A stretch of DNA of 12,537 bases from Spirochaetia bacterium (lineage in GTDB: Bacteria > Spirochaetota > Spirochaetia > PWKH01): positions 1-12,537 of the forward strand of contig JAIPFS010000023.1 of the NCBI GenBank assembly GCA_021736545.1. Direction: 5' to 3'. The stretch's first letter is position 1. Each line of letters opens with the position of its first letter. The translations under genes were made by a program, and so were the position numbers. The notes below the pieces were generated by a model. It saw only the letters and a program-made list of their open reading frames with translations, made no database searches and was not told the origin of the DNA. Below are positions 7,325-12,537 of this stretch, in pieces.

Positions 7325-8020
7325 TTATTTCTCCTCCAACTTACCTTCATTCTCTCTTTTTCTGCATTCTTCAAGTATAGCTTTGGTTGCAGTAGCTCCG
7401 AATCTTACTGCTCCAGCTGCTCTGACATCCAAGGCAGCATCTAGAGTTCTTACTCCACCAGCCGCTTTAATCTTCACCTTCTCGCTGCATGAAGATCTCA
7501 TGAGTTTCAGATCATGGATTGTTGCCCCTCCTGTTCCGAATCCCGTTGAGGTTTTAACAAAATCAGCTCCAGCAGTCTCAGCTAATTCGCATCCTTTTTT
7601 TATCAGTTTGTCATCCAGATAACAGTTCTCTAATATTACTTTTACAAGAGCATCATGTTCATGGGCTGCAGAAACTACTTCTTCAATTTCCCTTAAAACA
7701 TATTGATAATCCTGCGAAAGGAGTTTACCGATGTTAATAACCATATCTAGTTCTATGGCCCCATTTCGAATTGCATCCATGGCTTCAGATACTTTAATGT
7801 CCTTTGTATGTGCACCATGGGGGAAGCCAATAACTGTAGTAACTTTAACCTCAGTTCCATTTAACATCTCTGATGCTAATCTGACATCACAGGGGTGAAC
7901 ACAAACGGAAATTGTGTTATACGCTTTAGCCAATTCTAATCCTTCTTTGATCTGGTCCTGTGTCAAATTAGGTTTAAGCAGCGAATGGTCGATCATTTTT
8001 GCAATATCTTCAGTTTTCAT
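7325..8020 (-). CDS. deoC: Deoxyribose-phosphate aldolase (DeoC/DERA) family, class I aldolase
   Basis: 231 residues, a TIM-barrel class I aldolase. Classical members cleave 2-deoxyribose 5-phosphate to glyceraldehyde 3-phosphate and acetaldehyde via a lysine Schiff base. The catalytic set is intact: IDHSLLKP at the N-terminus, ELDMVINIG (Asp92), FVKTSTGF (Schiff-base Lys156) and KAAGGVRT (Lys185). The phosphate-end motif reads RFGATATKAIL where family members read RFGASS or RIGASAG, so Ser has become Thr and the next positions are altered. This is mild, and substrate phosphate may still bind. AAGGAG is 7 bases before the ATG. It is the first gene of the operon, behind a strong promoter. No deoA, deoB or nucleoside phosphorylase is near, so it probably serves the sugar pathway of this operon rather than nucleoside salvage. 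Family assignment is firm; in vivo substrate is open. Confidence 0.92.
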   Translation of the reverse strand: MKTEDIAKMIDHSLLKPNLTQDQIKEGLELAKAYNTISVCVHPCDVRLASEMLNGTEVKVTTVIGFPHGAHTKDIKVSEAMDAIRNGAIELDMVINIGKLLSQDYQYVLREIEEVVSAAHEHDALVKVILENCYLDDKLIKKGCELAETAGADFVKTSTGFGTGGATIHDLKLMRSSCSEKVKIKAAGGVRTLDAALDVRAAGAVRFGATATKAILEECRKRENEGKLEEK

Positions 8021-8032
8021 CCTCGAACTCCT

Positions 8033-8070
8033 TATGTATCAAATGTATGTAACGTTTATAATATATGTAA
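8033..8070 (-). promoter_or_regulatory. Candidate repressor site: ATGTA repeats in the deoC leader
   Basis: TATGTAA occurs at 8046-8052 and 8064-8070, exactly 18 bp apart, and related TATGTAT/AATGTAT copies lie at 8033-8039 and 8042-8048. They fill the space between the predicted transcription start and the ribosome site. The 18-bp step equals that of the operators before the GntR gene, but the sequences themselves do not clearly match. An operator role is an inference. Confidence 0.35.
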
Positions 8071-8071
8071 T

Positions 8072-8099
8072 ATTATAATTCGGTTTCATAAAATGTCAA
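8072..8099 (-). promoter_or_regulatory. Strong sigma70-type promoter for the deoC-transporter operon
   Basis: On the minus strand a perfect TTGACA (8099-8094) and a perfect TATAAT (8077-8072) are separated by 16 bp. Transcription should start near 8065, giving a leader of about 45 bases before deoC. Such a consensus promoter is expected to be held down by a repressor, and repeat-like sequences lie just downstream. Confidence 0.8.
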
Positions 8100-8171
8100 T
8101 GATGAATTCCATGTTTTTACATTTTGTTTTTTGAAATTAGATTTTGTAATGAATAGTGTATTTCAGTGTCT

Positions 8172-8217
8172 AAGCTCTTTCTAACTAAATTTACTGTTAG
8201 AATGAAAGCTCTGCTTA
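8172..8217 (-). terminator. Weak hairpin after the GntR-LacI regulator gene
   Basis: TTCTAAC (8179-8185) pairs with GTTAGAA (8196-8202), and AGCT (8173-8176) can pair with AGCT (8207-8210) across a small internal loop. It lies about 32 bases beyond the stop of the regulator gene. No U-tract follows on the minus strand, so efficient intrinsic termination is doubtful. Readthrough into the deoC operon remains possible. Confidence 0.35.
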
Positions 8218-8241
8218 ATTTTGAAGCGAATGCATGTACGG

Positions 8242-9255
8242 TTATCTACCCTGTTTACGAATTAGTGGATAGGTATGAAGAACAACATGTCTTGCAGGAC
8301 CAGTATCTCCGCTCAATCTGGCTTGAGCAGTTGAAATAGAGTGGTTTATCATATCATTCCAAGGGATTGCCATTGTGGAAAAGTTCATCTCTTCAGAAAC
8401 AGGCATATTATCAAAGCCCATAATCATCGGCGGTTTTACTCCAAAACTGACACAGTAGTCAAAAACTGCAGAAGCAAGCTTATCATTACAACAAAACACA
8501 GCAAAAGATTCAGCTTCCTTCTGGTTAAATAATTCAATAATCCCTGGAGCTTTTTGATAAGCATCATTATAATGCCATGATTCTGCATATACCGTGTACG
8601 CTTCAGGAATGGCATCAATAAAACCTTCGGCACGTTTTCTGCTTCTAGAATCATCTTCAGGACCAGCAAAAAGAATATACAAATTCTCAGGAAAGCTTTC
8701 ATTTAAAATTTGCCCTGCGGAAAAGCCGCCGGAATAGTTATCTATTGTAATGCTGTCTACCCAAATTGATGAAAGTCCCGGTTCAGGCTCATCATTTAAC
8801 AAAAAGCCGTACATACTCTTCTTATAAAGCTGCTTCTGCAGAAAACCAGTATTCAGCATAATCGGATACAATTCATCTGCAAGTTCTGCGGAAACATCTG
8901 CATCAACAATATGATAGGGTATCTGCAAAGATGAAAGCTGTTTCTCCAGTTTATTCAGCAGATAAGCGCTATAGCTGGATTCTATGAATGCACGCTCAGA
9001 AACATACAATCCGACTGCTTCATAAGTTTTTAAACTGCCTTTAACAAATGATCCAGATTGTTTTTTTCGCCCAAGATATCCCTCCTCCTCAAGCTCCTTA
9101 AGCAGCTTATGGGAAGTCAAATAACTGATATTGAATAAAGAGGCTATTTCTCGATTTGATAAGAATCTTTCTCCACTTTTATAGAATCCAGATTCAATAC
9201 GGTCAATGAGTTTCTGCTTAACCCTAGTTACCTTTTCAGTTCTTGATTTGGGCAA
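8242..9255 (-). CDS. GntR-LacI hybrid transcriptional regulator (AraR-like)
   Basis: 337 residues. The N-terminal 75 form a GntR winged helix-turn-helix (IESGFYKSGERFLSNREIAS, ending KKQSGSFVKG). The remainder is a LacI/periplasmic-binding-protein type sugar sensor: the AVGLYVS first strand, IDNYSGGFSAGQIL, a PEDDSRSRKRAEGFIDAI segment, CCNDKLASAVFDYC, and MGFDNMPVSEEM near the end. This two-part architecture is that of AraR and relatives, which repress sugar operons and release DNA on sugar binding. The start codon is TTG (9255-9253) with GAGGAG (9272-9267) 11 bases upstream, a little long; no better start exists. It is the last gene of the SIS/FSA-like operon. The palindromic sequence between that operon and the ROK gene is its most likely target. 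Its ligand is unknown. Confidence 0.9.
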   Translation of the reverse strand: MPKSRTEKVTRVKQKLIDRIESGFYKSGERFLSNREIASLFNISYLTSHKLLKELEEEGYLGRKKQSGSFVKGSLKTYEAVGLYVSERAFIESSYSAYLLNKLEKQLSSLQIPYHIVDADVSAELADELYPIMLNTGFLQKQLYKKSMYGFLLNDEPEPGLSSIWVDSITIDNYSGGFSAGQILNESFPENLYILFAGPEDDSRSRKRAEGFIDAIPEAYTVYAESWHYNDAYQKAPGIIELFNQKEAESFAVFCCNDKLASAVFDYCVSFGVKPPMIMGFDNMPVSEEMNFSTMAIPWNDMINHSISTAQARLSGDTGPARHVVLHTYPLIRKQGR

Positions 9256-9284
9256 AGAATTAGTATCTCCTCTATTAAAAGAAA

Positions 9285-9935
9285 TTAATAAAAACTCTGA
9301 AGAAGCGCTAAATCACTTCTATAAGAATCACAAGCTTCCTTTACTAGGGGCTGATCAATTAAAGCCCTCACCTGTTCAGGAAATATGAAACCTGACATTA
9401 TACCTTGCTCCGCATAAAAGCTGATATCTGTAGCATTGTATATACCAGTACATATTTCTACTTCAAGATTCTGCGAATCAATGATTCTCTGCATACGAAT
9501 AACTTCTTCGATCTTTGATGAAATACCCGCCTGCTGTATCATTCTGCTGTAAGGTGCTACCGCAACAGCCCCAGCCGCAGCTGCTAAAAGCATCAAAGGA
9601 GCCGTGGGTACAATCGTTGCCATTGCAGCACTGCCCTGATCAGTAAGAGTTCGAATAACGCGGAGGCCCTCGGGACTAGCAGGAACTTTTATATGCATTT
9701 TCTCCGAATCAAGCTCCAGCATCATTTCAGCCTCTTTCATCATCTCTTGATATGAACCATCACCAATTTGATAATACAAATAATCAGCAATGGTGCAAAG
9801 TCCTTTAAAAATAGTCCGCGGGTCATCTTTTTCCTTTGCCACGACAGCAGGATTCGTTATGATACCTTCAAAAAAACCTAAAGATAAGAGTTCTTCCGCC
9901 TCTTTCTGATTTGCTGATGCCAACCAAAATTTCAT
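9285..9935 (-). CDS. Transaldolase/fructose-6-phosphate aldolase-like protein with altered active site
   Basis: 216 residues, the size of FSA/TalC-type short transaldolases. The barrel opens MKFWLASANQKEAEELLSLG, followed by TNPAVVAKEK (Asn28), the Schiff-base segment HIKVPAS (Lys83), and AVAPY (Tyr129). Lysine chemistry is thus likely retained. Compared from memory with E. coli FSA, three functional residues differ: catalytic Asp6 is Ala6; phosphate-site Arg134 aligns with Met132 (an Arg sits one place earlier); and phosphate-site Ser166 aligns with Gly164. The loss of phosphate contacts suggests a non-phosphorylated or different aldol substrate. AGGAGG lies 7 bases before the ATG. It sits 24 bases after the SIS gene and 29 bases before the regulator gene. 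An unusual aldolase is the favoured reading; loss of function with a binding role is the alternative. Confidence 0.85.
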   Translation of the reverse strand: MKFWLASANQKEAEELLSLGFFEGIITNPAVVAKEKDDPRTIFKGLCTIADYLYYQIGDGSYQEMMKEAEMMLELDSEKMHIKVPASPEGLRVIRTLTDQGSAAMATIVPTAPLMLLAAAAGAVAVAPYSRMIQQAGISSKIEEVIRMQRIIDSQNLEVEICTGIYNATDISFYAEQGIMSGFIFPEQVRALIDQPLVKEACDSYRSDLALLQSFY

Positions 9936-9959
9936 TTTCTTTCCTCCTCTCTAAAATTA

Positions 9960-10718
9960 TTACAATTTTGCTATAAGTTTCTTATAATCTTCGAATACTT
10001 TCTTTTCACGCTGCAGCATGTCATCAATATGATCAGAAACATTATGACTAGGATACATGGTAAGCTGAAAACCGCGCCTTTTTAGTAATTTAGCAGTTTC
10101 TGAGACAAGGGTATTCATAATAATAAGCGCTGCTGCAGTTGAAGCTCCTCCGGAAAGTTCTCCATCTCCGATTTCAACTATAGCGTCATGTGCCGGTACG
10201 CAGGTATCAATTACACAGGATACTGCATCATCCAAGCGTTTATTCATTGGCGGCTTCGGTTTCTGGGTATGAGCATGTGACAAAGACATAACAGCAATTA
10301 CAGACATCCCAATTTTCTGCGCCTCTTCGGCCAATTCTATCGGTAAAGCATTAATTCCGGAGTGAGAAAAAACAATCAAAGTATCTTCAGCAGTAAACCT
10401 GTAGTTTTCAAAAATAACTTCTGCCAACCCCGATGTCTGCTCAATAAATGACATTTGTCTCTGTCCGCCTTTTCCAATAACAAAACCATTGAATCCCAAT
10501 ACAGGTTCTGTAATTTGATGAAAACCTACAAAAGAACCGATACGCGGAAAAGCTTCCATACAAGGTAAAGCACTATGTCCAGCACCAAATAAATTGACAA
10601 TCCTGCCTGCTTGAATCGTATCGGCACAGATATTCACCGCCTTTTTAATGCTCTTATTATTCTCTGAAACAATATTATCAAGTATACTCTGTATACCTTC
10701 AATAAAAGATACAGCCAT
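9960..10718 (-). CDS. SIS-domain sugar isomerase-like protein (UPF0309/COG4821 type)
   Basis: 252 residues from ATG 10718, which has GAGGAG (10730-10725) 6 bases upstream. An in-frame start at 10760 would overlap the promoter and is rejected. The SIS (phosphosugar isomerase/binding) fold is visible as the GRIVNLFGAGHSALPCMEAF strand-loop and DTLIVFSHSGINALPIELAE, with the Ser-rich phosphosugar-binding loop SHSG. The segments VPAHDAIVEIGDGELSGGAS and MYPSHNVSDHID are typical of the UPF0309 group rather than GmhA or GlmS. Members bind or isomerise phosphorylated aldoses and ketoses, but this group has no settled reaction. It is the first gene of its operon, ahead of an FSA-like aldolase and a regulator, and is divergent from a ROK kinase. 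Kinase then isomerase then aldolase would be a logical order. Confidence 0.87.
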   Translation of the reverse strand: MAVSFIEGIQSILDNIVSENNKSIKKAVNICADTIQAGRIVNLFGAGHSALPCMEAFPRIGSFVGFHQITEPVLGFNGFVIGKGGQRQMSFIEQTSGLAEVIFENYRFTAEDTLIVFSHSGINALPIELAEEAQKIGMSVIAVMSLSHAHTQKPKPPMNKRLDDAVSCVIDTCVPAHDAIVEIGDGELSGGASTAAALIIMNTLVSETAKLLKRRGFQLTMYPSHNVSDHIDDMLQREKKVFEDYKKLIAKL

Positions 10719-10740
10719 AAAGTTCTCCTCTGCTAAAAAA

Positions 10741-10769
10741 ATTATAGTAGACGTTTTCAATTTTGTAAA
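10741..10769 (-). promoter_or_regulatory. Promoter of the SIS/FSA-like/regulator operon
   Basis: On the minus strand TTTACA (10769-10764) and a perfect TATAAT (10746-10741) are separated by 17 bp. Start of transcription is expected near 10734, just before the ribosome site of the SIS gene, so the leader is very short. It interleaves with the promoter of the divergent kinase gene. Confidence 0.75.
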
Positions 10770-10776
10770 CTATAAT
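10748..10776 (+). promoter_or_regulatory. Putative promoter of the ROK kinase gene
   Basis: On the plus strand TAGACG (10748-10753) and a perfect TATAAT (10771-10776) are separated by 17 bp. The -35 matches consensus at four of six positions. The two divergent promoters share the same 36 bp, and each -35 lies between the other's elements, so one bound protein would affect both. Confidence 0.55.
10753..10770. promoter_or_regulatory. Imperfect palindrome, candidate operator between divergent promoters
   Basis: GTTTTCAAT at 10753-10761 and TTTGTAAAC at 10762-10770 form an 18-bp imperfect palindrome with 7 of 9 positions matched. It lies wholly within the overlapping divergent promoters. A larger dyad, ATTATAGT (10741-10748) with ACTATAAT (10769-10776), brackets it. 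The GntR-LacI regulator encoded in the same operon is the obvious candidate ligand, by inference. Confidence 0.45.
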
Positions 10777-10827
10777 ATACCAGTAAAGTTTATTTTTGAT
10801 ATATTATAAAAAATCAAGGAGCGAGAT

Positions 10828-11778
10828 ATGAACACCTATTATCTTGGTCTGGATATGGGCGGCACAAACCTTAAAGCAGCTGTTCTCGACAAACACCTGC
10901 AAGTAATAAAAACATTTTATTGCAAACCGGAAAATGGTAAATCCACACGAGAAATGTGCGCAGCTGAATGGAAAAAACTGATAAGCCCACATCTGAGAAA
11001 ACTCGAAGATGAGTATCATGAAATACCATCCGCATTCGGTATATCCACACCGGGCATACCGCTGAAAGATCATTCGGCTATCGGTCATATGCCTGAACGA
11101 CTTACAGATATACAAGGATTAAACTGGAGTTCATTATTGGATTTTTCAGGAACAATATATGCTATTAATGATGCAAAAGCTGCTTTCTTGGCAGAAATAC
11201 AATCCGAGGAGCTGAAAAATAAAAAAAACATCTGCATGCTTACCCTTGGAACCGGTGTAGGAGGAGCTGCCATGGTGGATGGCATTCTTTTGGAGGGTCA
11301 CATAGGCAGAGCTGGTCATCTTGGAAATATCAGCGTTGATATGGACGGAATGAAGTCCTTGACAAATGTTCCAGGAGCACTGGATAATCTTGTTGGCAAC
11401 TGTCAGATTAAAGAAAGAACTCAGGGTTTGTACAAGGATCCACTCGATCTGGAAAAAGATTATGCTGCTGGAAAGACTATTGCTGTTGAATACTGGCTGA
11501 AAATGATTAAAGCTCTTGCTGTGGGAGCAGCTTCTCTTATTAATGTACTGGATCCTGAAGTTATCATTCTAGGCGGCGGCATTGCAAATGCCGGTGATAA
11601 TCTTATGAAACCCTTAAAAGCATACTTAGATCTTTATGAATGGCGTCCGTACGGTACCCCCACCAAAATTATATTTGCATCGCAAGGTAACTTTTCGGGG
11701 GCGATTGGAGCAGCAATATTTGCTAAGACATGGCAGAATCAATCTTCTGATACAGATAGCAGACTAAAAATCAGATAA
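10828..11778 (+). CDS. ROK-family sugar kinase, divergent (no zinc-cysteine motif)
   Basis: 316 residues. ROK kinases phosphorylate free hexoses or N-acetylhexosamines with ATP. Phosphate loop 1 is LGLDMGGTNLKAAVLD (residues 6-21); catalytic Asp115 lies in INDAKAA; LTLGTGVGGA (139-147) is phosphate loop 2; and LDPEVIILGGGIANAGD is the adenosine region. The usual sugar-site motif AGEIGH reads AGHLGN, so Glu is His164 and His is Asn167. The zinc motif CxCGxxGCxE is absent; its place is held by SLTNVPGALDN. This is far from a typical glucokinase or NanK. Start ATG has AAGGAG 6 bases upstream. It is the only plus-strand gene of the sugar locus and shares its promoter region with the SIS operon. 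ATP binding and catalysis look intact, while sugar specificity is open. It could also be a non-catalytic sugar sensor, though it has no DNA-binding domain. Confidence 0.88.
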   Translation: MNTYYLGLDMGGTNLKAAVLDKHLQVIKTFYCKPENGKSTREMCAAEWKKLISPHLRKLEDEYHEIPSAFGISTPGIPLKDHSAIGHMPERLTDIQGLNWSSLLDFSGTIYAINDAKAAFLAEIQSEELKNKKNICMLTLGTGVGGAAMVDGILLEGHIGRAGHLGNISVDMDGMKSLTNVPGALDNLVGNCQIKERTQGLYKDPLDLEKDYAAGKTIAVEYWLKMIKALAVGAASLINVLDPEVIILGGGIANAGDNLMKPLKAYLDLYEWRPYGTPTKIIFASQGNFSGAIGAAIFAKTWQNQSSDTDSRLKIR

Positions 11779-12020
11779 AAATATTTGCACATATACAGAT
11801 TCTCTTATTAAATGTACCTTAAAGGAAAGAACTTCTGAAATTCAATTTCTGCTGATACTTCCGTCATGCCTTTTCTAAAAAATATTTAGTACCAACTATG
11901 ATTTCTTAACATAATAATACTTCAGTGCATGAACAACATATAAGCAAAGAGCCAACAGCATAAATTGAATCAGTAGAAGCTTTAAAATATGAAAAATTCC
12001 AACTTAGCCAGGAGAAAACC
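11779..12020. other. Intergenic spacer, no clear feature
   Basis: AT-rich spacer between the ROK kinase and the methyltransferase. I see no convincing intrinsic terminator after the kinase. A weak possible promoter for the methyltransferase is TTGAAT (11965-11970) and TATGAA (11988-11993) at 17 bp, each four of six to consensus. Confidence 0.4.
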
Positions 12021-12537
12021 ATGCCGAAAAAAACGGAAAAGAAGGACAACTCAGATAAGCAGGATGCATCCTTCTACACCTCCATATCCCGTTTCTATGA
12101 CCACATATTCCCCTTTTCGCCGCAGCAGCAGCGCTTCATTATGAAGCATATACAGAACCCGGAAACAGCCTCACTCCTTGAAATAGGCTGCGGAACCGGT
12201 TCACTCAGCCTTGAACTATCCCGCAGATGCCGCTTCTGTGAAGGCATCGACCTGGATGATACCATGATCAGAATAGCTCAGCAAAAGCTGGAATCAAATA
12301 GAACTAGACAAGAAGCATCGGAGCCGGAAGCATCAGAAAAAAACAAAGAAGCCGCAGCCAAGATCCCCCGGAGAGCCGGGTCCTCACATTCCGCCTCACA
12401 TTCCGCCCCACATTCCGCCTCACTTTCATCCCCATTTTCAACCTCACATTCAGCCAACCACCGCGCCGAATTCCGCGTCCTGAACATGATGAATATCGCA
12501 TCCGCTTTCAAAGCCGAATCATTCACCCTCATATTTT
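12021..12537 (+). CDS. Class I SAM-dependent methyltransferase, 5' part, with Ser/His/Ala repeat insert
   Basis: The frame opens at ATG 12021, behind AGGAGA 6 bases upstream, and runs to the window edge (172 codons). After a charged N-tail (MPKKTEKKDN) comes FYTSISRFYDHIFPF, a usual lead-in for Methyltransf_11/25 proteins. Motif I is LEIGCGTG (residues 53-60) and the acidic motif II is EGIDLDD (74-80), so AdoMet binding is expected. The next core strands appear only at EFRVLNMMNI (150-159) and FTLIF (168-172). The intervening 95-149 is a low-complexity insert: first Glu/Ala/Lys rich, then seven four-residue units of the form SHSA. The gene looks more GC-rich than the sugar genes. It is separated from them and probably unrelated in function. 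The methyl acceptor is unknown. Confidence 0.82.
   Translation, partial: MPKKTEKKDNSDKQDASFYTSISRFYDHIFPFSPQQQRFIMKHIQNPETASLLEIGCGTGSLSLELSRRCRFCEGIDLDDTMIRIAQQKLESNRTRQEASEPEASEKNKEAAAKIPRRAGSSHSASHSAPHSASLSSPFSTSHSANHRAEFRVLNMMNIASAFKAESFTLIF
12384..12467 (+). repeat. Seven tandem 12-bp units inside the methyltransferase gene
   Basis: Units follow the pattern TCACATTCCGCC: exact at 12384-12395 and 12396-12407, near-exact at 12408-12419, and increasingly diverged at 12420-12431, 12432-12443, 12444-12455 and 12456-12467. The period is a multiple of three, so the frame is kept, and they encode SHSA, SHSA, PHSA, SLSS, PFST, SHSA, NHRA. The 5' units are the most alike, which suggests recent growth there. 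Confidence 0.85.

Noticed and set aside
2575..7622. Several plus-strand open frames of 60-107 codons between these points, and others opposite the remaining genes
   Set aside because: All are antisense to well-supported genes, have no family resemblance, and lack good ribosome sites.
396..11778. Reading the locus as a D-xylose operon because of XylFGH-like transport genes
   Set aside because: No xylose isomerase or xylulokinase is present, an AGE epimerase and aldolases replace them, and the binding protein appears to lack two xylose contacts.
1263..11778. Reading the locus as sialic-acid catabolism because of an AGE epimerase and a ROK kinase
   Set aside because: There is no Neu5Ac lyase, NanE or sialic-acid transporter, and the ROK protein lacks NanK-like motifs.
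12384..12467. CRISPR-like array
   Set aside because: Units are 12 bp and contiguous without spacers, and they are in frame within a coding sequence.
12278..12532. Minus-strand open frame of 84 codons across the methyltransferase
   Set aside because: It is antisense to a gene with clear AdoMet motifs, and its Glu/Cys repeats are just the complement of the 12-bp tandem units.

Overview
The window (about 37% GC by eye) looks like a chromosomal segment of a host-associated or anaerobic spirochaete, Treponema-like. The best clue is the solute-binding protein: its export signal is followed at once by an EGQQEE stretch, the style of spirochaetal (Treponema/Sphaerochaeta) sugar-binding proteins, and it lacks a classical Gly/Ala-Cys lipobox. 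Codon use is AT-rich. The taxonomic call is an inference (about 0.6).

Layout. Positions 1-148 (minus) hold the start of a small SEC-C zinc-motif protein. Positions 396-8020 (minus) form one co-oriented sugar operon. It reads, from its promoter at about 8072-8099: DeoC-type aldolase, a C_GCAxxG_C_C redox-motif protein with an unusual N-terminal extension, a XylF-like binding protein, a XylG-like double ABC ATPase, a XylH-like permease, an N-acylglucosamine 2-epimerase (AGE/RnBP) family enzyme and, behind its own putative promoter with two tandem 18-bp operators, a GntR/HutC regulator. A strong hairpin separates the binding-protein gene from the ATPase gene. Positions 8242-10718 (minus) form a second operon: SIS-domain sugar isomerase, a small transaldolase/FSA-like protein and a GntR-LacI (AraR-like) regulator. 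It is transcribed divergently from a ROK-family kinase (10828-11778, plus) out of a compact nested divergent promoter region. The window closes with the 5' part of a SAM methyltransferase (12021 to the edge, plus) interrupted by a Ser/His/Ala 12-bp tandem repeat.

How the genes may work together (inference): an ABC importer brings in an aldose. An epimerase, a SIS isomerase and a ROK kinase then interconvert and phosphorylate it, and one or two class I aldolases cleave a C-C bond. Two ligand-responsive repressors, one per operon, would control the locus. No xylA/xylB and no nanA/nanE are present, so this is neither a standard xylose nor a standard sialic-acid locus. Several enzymes differ from the family norm at ligand or catalytic positions: the binding protein at two xylose-contact sites, the FSA-like protein at three active-site positions, and the ROK kinase at the zinc and sugar sites. 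The substrate is therefore unknown, and the locus is a reasonable candidate for an undescribed sugar catabolic route. All comparisons with named reference proteins are from memory, not from an alignment run.
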